Origin: Bacteroidales bacterium
GTDB taxonomy: Bacteria > Bacteroidota > Bacteroidia > Bacteroidales > WCHB1-69
NCBI GenBank assembly: GCA_017961265.1
Contig: JAGCXN010000011.1
Span: forward strand, 1-37,723
DNA: 37,723 nucleotides
Direction: 5' to 3'
Positions 17,256 to 22,950 of the stretch are shown here, piece by piece (the first letter of the stretch is position 1; every line of letters starts with the position of its first letter). Below the pieces are notes generated by a model, which saw only the letters and a program-made list of their open reading frames with translations, was not told the origin of the DNA and did not search any database. The position numbers were made by a program, and so were the translations under genes.

Positions 17256-17792
17256 TTATATCATCGAACTTTGTAGAACACGTAAAAATTGTTTGGCTTC
17301 CAAAAAAAGCATAATCAGTGTATGGACCACATCCAGCAGGTTTGACGAAATGTACGTGCCGGCGGCGGATAGGGATACGCGGAATTGGTGGATGCCCGGT
17401 TGTAGAGACAACGCATGCGTTGTCTCTACGGCGATACGTCCGTTCCCATCCACAATTTCCAATGTCACCGCACCCACGTCCGCCACCGTCAGGTTCACGT
17501 CGGTGGTGCCGGAAAATGGGTTCGGGTTGTTCTGCGACAGGCCGAAACCGCCGTTGGCAACGGATTCACCAATGCCTGTGGTGTTCTGCATCGTCAGCGT
17601 GGTGTCGGGCCAATAGATGGTTTCCTGCCAACCTTTCGTCAGGTTGGTGATGGCAATTCGGTTTAACTGCACGTACTGGTTGTTGGCGTCCTTCCCAGTG
17701 AAGGTGAGGGTGACGGTCTGCGCCTGCAATGCGCCAAACAGGAATGCAAGGACAATCGTCCCGATAATAATGGATAAAAACTGTTTTCTCAT
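17256..17792 (-). CDS. Truncated secreted protein with partial T9SS-type tail, probably decayed
   Basis: The 178-residue frame starts with a good signal peptide (MRKQFLSIIIGTIVLAFLFGALQAQ). A segment VTLTFTGKDANNQYVQLNRIAITNLTKGWQETIYWPDTT follows (shown in parts: VTLTFTGKDANNQYVQL and ITNLTKGWQETIYW), which I associate with large Bacteroidales/Fibrobacter-type surface proteins. It then passes straight into a C-terminal-domain-like block, GLSQNNPNPFSGTTDVNLTV...EIVDGNGRI. A palindrome is inserted in frame at 17402-17429, and after LSAAGTY the expected tail is replaced by unrelated residues. The central domain of the family is missing. I read it as a remnant, possibly still expressed. Confidence 0.65.
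   Translation of the reverse strand: MRKQFLSIIIGTIVLAFLFGALQAQTVTLTFTGKDANNQYVQLNRIAITNLTKGWQETIYWPDTTLTMQNTTGIGESVANGGFGLSQNNPNPFSGTTDVNLTVADVGAVTLEIVDGNGRIAVETTHALSLQPGIHQFRVSLSAAGTYISSNLLDVVHTLIMLFLEAKQFLRVLQSSMI
17402..17429 (+). repeat. Dispersed palindrome, copy 3, inside a coding frame
   Basis: This is a perfect palindrome with no loop: GTAGAGACAACGCA followed by its exact complement TGCGTTGTCTCTAC. On the minus strand it encodes VETTHALSL within the remnant secreted protein, between the conserved NGRI and QPG. Confidence 0.9.
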
Positions 17793-17797
17793 AGTCT

Positions 17798-17872
17798 CTT
17801 TTTTATGTTTGTAATAATCGTTTGTTCAATCGGTTATCAACCGTTCCCGCTTTTGCCACAAACATAAAAAAG
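17798..17872. repeat. 15-bp inverted repeat in the leader of the remnant secreted-protein gene
   Basis: CTTTTTTATGTTTGT (17798-17812) and ACAAACATAAAAAAG (17858-17872) are exact inverted copies separated by 45 bp. The distal arm includes TATGTTTG on the minus strand (17859-17866), which fits the -7 consensus, so the repeat overlaps the promoter and 5' leader of the minus-strand gene. Confidence 0.75.
17859..17866 (-). promoter_or_regulatory. Putative -7 box for the remnant secreted-protein gene
   Basis: The minus-strand sequence TATGTTTG fits TAnnTTTG, 66 bp upstream of the ATG at 17792. It lies within an inverted-repeat arm. No -33 box was recognised. Confidence 0.4.
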
Positions 17873-17891
17873 AATCGTGAACTTCATGTTT

Positions 17892-18003
17892 ATCGTTGAG
17901 GTTCCGGAAAGACCCTATGCTACAAACAAGAAAGCTCACGATTTCTCGTGAGCGCTTTGTTCCCTTTGTAGCATAGTTCTGAAATTTTCCGGATTTCAAC
18001 GAT
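17892..18003. other. 112-nt long imperfect hairpin (structured RNA or MITE-like element)
   Basis: Four nested pairs of arms line up: ATCGTTGA/TCAACGAT (17892-17899 with 17996-18003), TCCGGAAA/TTTCCGGA (17903-17910 with 17986-17993), CTATGCTACAAA/TTTGTAGCATAG (17915-17926 with 17965-17976) and GCTCACGA/TCGTGAGC (17934-17941 with 17946-17953) closing a TTTC tetraloop. Small internal loops separate them. No gene overlaps it, and the bases from 18004 to 18128 show nothing further. It could be a non-coding RNA, a non-autonomous mobile element with terminal inverted repeats, or a large terminator. I saw no clear target-site duplication. Confidence 0.75.
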
Positions 18004-18128
18004 ACTAAAGAAAAGCGAAAACGCTTTGATATAATGGATGTTAATAATGGTGTTGTTCTACTCTATAGGCACTGGTTTTGGTGATACGGTGGTTAAAATA
18101 CTATTATTAGTCCTTTTCGGATAAGTCT

Positions 18129-18431
18129 CTAATTGGCTCTCTCATATATCAGAATCTTGTCACGGTCCGCCGTCTTTTTCACGAAAGGATAAAGAGTACC
18201 TTCCGTAATCAAGTCAACTTTTTTATTTATTGTATCTTCCAATCCAAGTGCGATGGAAATATGTTTCAACAAACTTACTCCTTTCCCCGTCTTTTGGTCA
18301 AATACCACCAGTATGTCCACATCGCTGTCCTCGGTCTCCTCACCGCGGGCGTACGAGCCGAACACCCACGCCTTCAGCACCGGCTGGGTCTTGAAATAGT
18401 CCTGAATGGTCTTGATCATTTCGGGCGACAT
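18129..18431 (-). CDS. Minimal nucleotidyltransferase (MNT-type)
   Basis: The 100-residue protein is a minimal nucleotidyltransferase domain. GSYARG at residues 25-30 and SDVD at 36-39 give the two catalytic aspartates (D37, D39). The third acidic residue is probably D73 in KVDLIT. MNT proteins are usually paired with a HEPN protein as a toxin-antitoxin module in which MNT adenylylates and silences the HEPN RNase. No HEPN gene adjoins it, so it may be an orphan. The ATG at 18431 is taken because the longer TTG start at 18464 lies upstream of the promoter box. Confidence 0.9.
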   Translation of the reverse strand: MSPEMIKTIQDYFKTQPVLKAWVFGSYARGEETEDSDVDILVVFDQKTGKGVSLLKHISIALGLEDTINKKVDLITEGTLYPFVKKTADRDKILIYERAN

Positions 18432-18453
18432 CTGCAAACGGATTTTATCGCGG

Positions 18454-18461
18454 CAAAAGTA
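18454..18461 (-). promoter_or_regulatory. Putative -7 box for the nucleotidyltransferase gene
   Basis: TACTTTTG on the minus strand, followed by CCGC, lies 22 bp upstream of the ATG at 18431. Confidence 0.55.
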
Positions 18462-18470
18462 CAAATAAAA

Positions 18471-18505
18471 CTGAAAATTGAAAAATGAAAGTTGAAAATT
18501 GCAAA
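18471..18505. repeat. Heptad tract between the nucleotidyltransferase gene and nqrE
   Basis: Five consecutive 7-mers keep exact phase: CTGAAAA, TTGAAAA, ATGAAAG, TTGAAAA, TTGCAAA. This is one of several 7-nt-period intergenic tracts in the window. Confidence 0.7.
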
Positions 18506-18545
18506 ATTGTTTTCCGAAATCTACGGGTATTTAAATTATTGTTAC

Positions 18546-18553
18546 TACTTTTG
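18546..18553 (+). promoter_or_regulatory. Putative -7 box driving nqrEF
   Basis: TACTTTTG followed by CCACCC lies 68 bp upstream of the nqrE ATG. It would let nqrE and nqrF be transcribed independently of the separated nqrABCD block. No clear -33 box was seen. Confidence 0.5.
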
Positions 18554-18621
18554 CCACCCGCAAACGGCAAGGAGCACAGTGGCTTGTTCTCATCTGTCAA
18601 CCCCTTGCATTTCACCTTAAA

Positions 18622-19233
18622 ATGAAAGAGTTAGCAGATATATTCGTCCGTTCGGTCTTTATCGACAATATGATTTTCGCCTACTTTTTGGGGATGTGTT
18701 CCTATCTGGCCGTCTCCAAAAATGTGAAAACCGCCTTCGGATTGGGCATCGCCGTCTGTTTCGTCTTGGTGGTTACGGTTCCTGTCAATTATTTGATTGA
18801 TAAATATTTGTTACATAAAGGCGCATTGGTATGGCTGAGCAGCGGCTTGGCCGACGTGGATTTGTCGTACCTGTCGCTCATCATCTTCATTGCTGTGATT
18901 GCGGGCATTGTGCAGCTGCTGGAGATGGTGATCGAGCGGTTTTCTCCGGCGTTGTACCAAGCGTTGGGCATCTTCCTGCCGCTGATAGCGGTCAACTGCG
19001 CCATCTTGGGCGGCTCGCTGTTCATGCAAGAACGCCATTTCCCGACGGTGGTGCACAGCCTGTCGTACGCGTTCGGCTCCGGCATCGGCTGGCTGCTGGC
19101 GATTGTCGCCTTCGCCGCCATCCGCGAGCGCCTGAAATATTCCGACATCCCCAAACCATTGGGGGAGAAGGGCATAGCCTACATTATCACGGGACTGCTC
19201 GGTATCGGTTTTATGGCATTTTTGGGGATTTAA
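18622..19233 (+). CDS. nqrE: Na+-translocating NADH:quinone reductase subunit E
   Basis: The 203-residue integral membrane subunit is homologous to NqrD. Signatures are FVRSVFIDNMIFAYFLGMCSY (in parts FVRSVFIDNMIFAYFLGMC), FGLGIAVCFVLVVTVPVNYL, LSLIIFIAVIAGIVQLLEM, LGIFLPLIAVNCAILGGSLF and a C-terminal GIAYIITGLLGIGFMAFLGI. Conserved cysteines in the NMIFAYFLGMC and NCAILGG segments are thought to hold the intramembrane Fe centre with NqrD. Here nqrE follows the 3.5-kb interruption and carries its own putative promoter. nqrF follows after 12 bp. Confidence 0.96.
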   Translation: MKELADIFVRSVFIDNMIFAYFLGMCSYLAVSKNVKTAFGLGIAVCFVLVVTVPVNYLIDKYLLHKGALVWLSSGLADVDLSYLSLIIFIAVIAGIVQLLEMVIERFSPALYQALGIFLPLIAVNCAILGGSLFMQERHFPTVVHSLSYAFGSGIGWLLAIVAFAAIRERLKYSDIPKPLGEKGIAYIITGLLGIGFMAFLGI

Positions 19234-19245
19234 AACAGAGGAAGA

Positions 19246-20484
19246 ATGGAACTGACCATCGTTGCCGCCATCGTGATTTTCCTGTTAGTGATTTGGATTC
19301 TGGTCGCCATCTTGCTGTATGCGAGGAAGAAACTGGTGCCGTCGGGCAAGGTGAAGATTGTCATAAACGGGGAGAAAGAGATTGAGCATGAGCGGGGTTG
19401 TTCGCTACTGCAGGCGTTGTCCGACGAGAAGGTCTTTGTGCCGTCGGCGTGCGGCGGGGGTGGGAGCTGCGGCACGTGCAAAGGCAAAGTGCTGGCGGGC
19501 GGCGGAAGCATCCTGCCCACCGAATTGAGCCATATCTCACGGAAAATGGCCGCCGAGAACTACCGTCTTTTCTGTCAGGTGAAGGTGCGGGAGGATATGG
19601 AAATTGAAATTCCCAAAGAGTTCTTCGGAATCAAGAAGTGGAAGTGCAAGGTGCTGTCCAACAGAAATGTAGCCACGTTCATCAAGGAGTGTGTGGTGCA
19701 GCTTCCGGAAGGGGAGCGCATGAACTTCCGTTCGGGCGGCTATATCCAGATTGACATACCGGCCTGTGAGGTCGATTTTTCACGCATGGAAGTGGACGAG
19801 CCCTACCGCCGCGACTGGGAACAGATGGGGCTTTTCGGGCTGAGGATGAAGAACGGCACGCCGACGGTGCGGGCCTATTCGATGGCGAACCATCCGGCGG
19901 AGGACAATATCGTGATGCTCAACGTGCGTATCGCCACCCCGCCGTTCGACCGCAAGCGCGGCGGCTTCATGAAGGTGAATCCGGGCGTCGCCTCCTCCTA
20001 CATCTACAGCCTCCGTCCGGGCGACGAGGTGACGGTGTCGGGGCCTTACGGCGAGTTCTTCCTCGAAGACACCCAGCGTGAAATGATGTTCATCGGCGGC
20101 GGTGCCGGAATGGCGCCGATGCGTTCGCATATTTTCCATCTTTTCAGGAATTTGCATACCGATAGAAAGGTCTCTTTCTGGTACGGTGGCCGTTCCCGCA
20201 AGGAGCTGTTCTACGAAGAAGAATTTCGGGAAATAGAGCGCGAAAACGACAATTTCAGCTTCCACATCGCCTTGTCAGACCCGCAGCCCGATGACGGCTG
20301 GGACGGACCGACCGGCTTCATCCATCAGGTGATTTTGGAGAATTATTTGAAGGCACATCCCGCGCCGGAGGACATTGAGTACTACATCTGCGGACCGCCG
20401 TTGATGCTGCAGGCTGTTCTGAAAATGCTTGACAGCCTTGGCGTGGAACCGGAAATGATACATTACGACGACTTCGGCGGATGA
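19246..20484 (+). CDS. nqrF: Na+-translocating NADH:quinone reductase subunit F
   Basis: The 412-residue electron-entry subunit has an N-terminal membrane helix at about 5-26. A 2Fe-2S ferredoxin domain carries Cys69, Cys75, Cys78 ([15 protein letters not shown]) and Cys110 (LFCQVKV). Then comes a ferredoxin-NADP reductase-type module with FAD motif RAYSMANHP and NADH-binding [12 protein letters not shown]. The C-terminus has [17 protein letters not shown] and ends YDDFGG, as in the family. It oxidises NADH at the cytoplasmic side and passes electrons into the complex. It is the last nqr gene and converges on lpxD; the palindrome at 20530 lies between the two stops' neighbourhoods and may help termination. 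Confidence 0.97.
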   Translation: MELTIVAAIVIFLLVIWILVAILLYARKKLVPSGKVKIVINGEKEIEHERGCSLLQALSDEKVFVPSACGGGGSCGTCKGKVLAGGGSILPTELSHISRKMAAENYRLFCQVKVREDMEIEIPKEFFGIKKWKCKVLSNRNVATFIKECVVQLPEGERMNFRSGGYIQIDIPACEVDFSRMEVDEPYRRDWEQMGLFGLRMKNGTPTVRAYSMANHPAEDNIVMLNVRIATPPFDRKRGGFMKVNPGVASSYIYSLRPGDEVTVSGPYGEFFLEDTQREMMFIGGGAGMAPMRSHIFHLFRNLHTDRKVSFWYGGRSRKELFYEEEFREIERENDNFSFHIALSDPQPDDGWDGPTGFIHQVILENYLKAHPAPEDIEYYICGPPLMLQAVLKMLDSLGVEPEMIHYDDFGG

Positions 20485-20504
20485 GTCCGTTTGGGCATAA
20501 TCGT

Positions 20505-21545
20505 CTAAATATCGATTGGGTGAAAATGAGTAGAGACGCAAAATTTTGCGTCTCTACAATGGGATTTGTGGTATTTGCTTTTCAACTCCGCAAGCTCCTG
20601 CTTGAGTTGTTTCACCTCTTCGAAGAGGTTGGGGAGCTGGCGGTGATAGACCATCTCGCGCCATTTCTTGTTGGCCTCGATGGCGGGCATACCGAAAAGT
20701 GTCTGACCTTCCTCCGTCACGCTTTTGTCCACGGCAGAGAGAGCGTAGATGATGGTTCTGTTGGCGATATGCAAGTCCTTGTTGACCACTGATTTAGCCC
20801 ATATGACACACTCATCGCCGAGGACGGTGCAACCAGCGATGGCGCTTTGTGCCCCGAAAAGGCAGCGTTTGCCCACGATGGTGTCGTGGCCGATCTGGAC
20901 GAAGTTGTCGAACTTGCAGCCATCGCCGATGGTGGTGTCGCCGGAAACACCCCGGTCAACGCAGACGAGGCAGCCCATCTCCACGTCGTTGCCGATGACG
21001 GTGCGTCCGCACGAGTCGAGTTTCAGCCACCCGTCAGGCCGCCGCTGGAAGTAGCAGGCGTCGGCGCCGATGACACAGCCGGACTGGATGATGACGTTGT
21101 CGCCGATGACGGAGTCTGCGTAGATGCTCACGTTGGAGTGTATCAGGCAGTTCTTGCCAATGACGACGTTCTCGCCGATGAATGTGCCGGGCTGGATGAT
21201 GGTGCCTTCGCCGATTTTGGCGGACGGGTGGATCATTTCGGCCTGCGGATGGAAGGAGATGTAGTGCCGAACGGCTTTCAGGTAGGCCTGCAGCGGGTCG
21301 TTAGTGACCAGCAGGGTTTTGCCCGCCGGGCATTCGGTGTCCTTGTTGATCAGGATAACTGTGGCTTTGCTGCGGAGCATCCGGTCGTAGTACTTCTCAT
21401 TATCGACAAAAGAGAGGTCTCCCACATTGACGGAGTGGATTTCGTTGATGCCATAAATGACATTGGACGAATCGCCTTTCACCGTAATATCGGTCTGGAT
21501 GATGTCCAGCAGTTCGTTGATGGAAATAGGGGAGGGAAGCTTCAT
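20505..21545 (-). CDS. lpxD: UDP-3-O-acylglucosamine N-acyltransferase (LpxD-type)
   Basis: The 346-residue protein has an N-terminal uridine-binding-type domain (to about 95), then a long left-handed beta-helix of hexapeptide repeats (IGEGTI, IGENVV, IGKNCL, IGDNVI and others), then a helical tail. The catalytic histidine is H220 in FVQIGHDTIVG. LpxD adds the N-linked acyl chain in lipid A synthesis. Bacteroidota commonly carry more than one lpxD-type gene, and the copy next to efp is a known arrangement. Its ATG overlaps the efp stop (TAATG). The last 16 or so residues (CRDAKFCVST then HFHPIDI) are encoded by an inserted palindrome and flanking sequence, so the C-terminus is not native-looking. 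Confidence 0.92.
   Translation of the reverse strand: MKLPSPISINELLDIIQTDITVKGDSSNVIYGINEIHSVNVGDLSFVDNEKYYDRMLRSKATVILINKDTECPAGKTLLVTNDPLQAYLKAVRHYISFHPQAEMIHPSAKIGEGTIIQPGTFIGENVVIGKNCLIHSNVSIYADSVIGDNVIIQSGCVIGADACYFQRRPDGWLKLDSCGRTVIGNDVEMGCLVCVDRGVSGDTTIGDGCKFDNFVQIGHDTIVGKRCLFGAQSAIAGCTVLGDECVIWAKSVVNKDLHIANRTIIYALSAVDKSVTEEGQTLFGMPAIEANKKWREMVYHRQLPNLFEEVKQLKQELAELKSKYHKSHCRDAKFCVSTHFHPIDI
20530..20557 (-). repeat. Dispersed palindrome, copy 4, forming the 3' end of lpxD
   Basis: This perfect palindrome has arms GTAGAGACGCAAAA and TTTTGCGTCTCTAC with no loop. On the minus strand it supplies in-frame codons for CRDAKFCVST near the LpxD C-terminus. It also lies just past the nqrF stop and could act as a bidirectional transcription barrier. 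Confidence 0.92.
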
Positions 21546-22111
21546 TATTTAACTCTTTCCCCGTATTTATTGGTGCGGGTATCGACTCTGATGATTTCGC
21601 CGGTTTCGATGAAAAGCGGCACGAACACTTCGGCACCGGTCTCTACGGTGGCGCGTTTTGCGGAGTTGGTAGCGGTGTCGCCCTTCACGCCGGGTTCGGT
21701 ATAGGTGACTTCCAGTTCCACAAACGGGGGAAGTTCGCAGGTGAGGGGAGTGTCAGTCTTGACGTCGTAAAGCACTTCAACGGACTGGCCTTCCTTGAGC
21801 AGGCCGGGGTTGTTGATCAGAGACTCCTGGATGCTGATCTGCTCAAACGTTTCAGTGTGCATGAAGCAATACATGTCGTCGCCTTCTTTGTATAGGAACT
21901 GGTAGGGGCGGCGTTCTACGTTGGCAAGGTCGATTTTCACGCCGGCGGTGAAGGTGTTCTCGAGGACACGGCCGGTGCGGAGGTTCTTCAGTTTGCTGCG
22001 GACGAAGGCGGGGCCTTTGCCCGGTTTTACATGCTGGAATTCGACGATGGTCCAAAGCTCACCGTTCAATTCTATGTTCAATCCGTTTTTAAAATCTGCA
22101 GTTGTTGCCAT
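21545..22111 (-). CDS. efp: Elongation factor P
   Basis: The 188-residue protein is a full three-domain EF-P. The modified residue position in domain I is Lys32 in KPGKGPAF, the loop that reaches the peptidyl-transferase centre and rescues ribosomes stalled at consecutive prolines. Which modification the lysine receives here is unknown; no epmA or epmB is in the window. The C-terminal OB domains contain [19 protein letters not shown] (ends GDTATNS and [11 protein letters not shown]), matching the family. Its stop codon shares a base with the lpxD start, so lpxD is probably translated by coupling. A promoter box lies upstream. Confidence 0.97.
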   Translation of the reverse strand: MATTADFKNGLNIELNGELWTIVEFQHVKPGKGPAFVRSKLKNLRTGRVLENTFTAGVKIDLANVERRPYQFLYKEGDDMYCFMHTETFEQISIQESLINNPGLLKEGQSVEVLYDVKTDTPLTCELPPFVELEVTYTEPGVKGDTATNSAKRATVETGAEVFVPLFIETGEIIRVDTRTNKYGERVK

Positions 22112-22157
22112 AAACTTATTGATTTATAATGTTTTATATTTTTTTGCATTGAATTTG

Positions 22158-22165
22158 CAAAAATA
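22158..22165 (-). promoter_or_regulatory. Putative -7 box for efp-lpxD
   Basis: TATTTTTG on the minus strand, followed by CAAATT, lies 46 bp upstream of the efp ATG. It diverges from the promoter at 22246-22253. Confidence 0.55.
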
Positions 22166-22245
22166 CGATTTTTTTTTTGTGCCACAGAGGGGCTTAACAT
22201 TTATTAACAGACGTTTTGGAGGCAGTCTTTTTCGCCATTTTTTAT

Positions 22246-22253
22246 TATTTTTG
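22246..22253 (+). promoter_or_regulatory. Putative -7 box for the PASTA-T9SS operon
   Basis: TATTTTTG followed by CCGC lies 46 bp upstream of the ATG at 22300. No -33 box at normal spacing was recognised. Confidence 0.55.
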
Positions 22254-22299
22254 CCGCTTGATAAAATAAAATCGCTATTGGGTAGTTATCTTATTTGTT

Positions 22300-22950
22300 A
22301 TGAGTGCATTTAGAGACTTTTTTCGGCCTCAAAGGATGGGATTTCATCTCATTTTGGCTGTTATCCTTACGATTGTCTTGATTTTCGCGGCCATTTTTGG
22401 ACTGGATGCTTATACCCGCCATGGTTCCGAATTTGAGATGCCGAATTATATCGACCGCAGTTCTGACTCGCTGATGTCCACCAATCCTGATGGGTTCATT
22501 TTTGTTGTCCGTAACACTTTGTTTGACAAGACCAAACCCGAAGGCACTGTTTTGGAACAGGATCCGCTTCCGGGTGAAATGGTGAAAAAAGGTAGGAAAG
22601 TCTATCTTACTTGCTCTTCCACGGTTCCCCCTAAGGTGGCAATGCCTCAACTTGCCGGGGACATCACCCTTCGTCAATCCATCACCATCCTTGAGAACAA
22701 TGGGCTTGTCCTTGAAAAAGTGATCTATACTGAAAGTGACAATGTGAATCTTGTATTGGAACAGTACTATAAGGGTCGTCCTATTGCGAAAGGCACTATC
22801 ATTGACAAAGGCTCAAAAATCACTCTTGAGGTGGGTGCGCGGCTTACCGACATTGTTCCCGACAGCCTGCGACGCCGTATGGATGACATCAATATCGACT
22901 ATGATGCTGACGCCGAGGATGGCGAAGGCTTCTATTATAATATGGAATAA
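22300..22950 (+). CDS. Membrane-anchored PASTA domain protein
   Basis: The 216-residue protein has a short cytoplasmic N-terminus (MSAFRDFFRPQRMGFH), one membrane helix at about 17-38 and two extracytoplasmic PASTA domains. The first spans about 45-108 (GTVLEQDPLPGEMVKKGRKVYLT) and the second about 112-178 (MPQLAGDITLRQSITILENNGL, VLEQYYKGRPIAKGTIIDKGSKITL; both segments given in part). PASTA domains sense or bind peptidoglycan fragments, most famously on Ser/Thr kinases. This one has no kinase domain, which is the usual form in Bacteroidota. The C-terminus is acidic. The next gene starts immediately after the stop codon, so the two form an operon. Confidence 0.88.
   Translation: MSAFRDFFRPQRMGFHLILAVILTIVLIFAAIFGLDAYTRHGSEFEMPNYIDRSSDSLMSTNPDGFIFVVRNTLFDKTKPEGTVLEQDPLPGEMVKKGRKVYLTCSSTVPPKVAMPQLAGDITLRQSITILENNGLVLEKVIYTESDNVNLVLEQYYKGRPIAKGTIIDKGSKITLEVGARLTDIVPDSLRRRMDDINIDYDADAEDGEGFYYNME

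Noticed and set aside
17892..18003. The long hairpin as an integron attC site
   Set aside because: attC sites begin with RYYYAAC and end with GTTRRRY. Here the arms are the other way round (GTTGAGG first, TTTCAAC last), and there is no integrase or gene-cassette array.
20847..21704. Plus-strand open frame opposite lpxD/efp (285 codons)
   Set aside because: It spans two well-supported minus-strand genes, and its Val/Asp/Gly-rich translation is typical of an antisense shadow of hexapeptide repeats.
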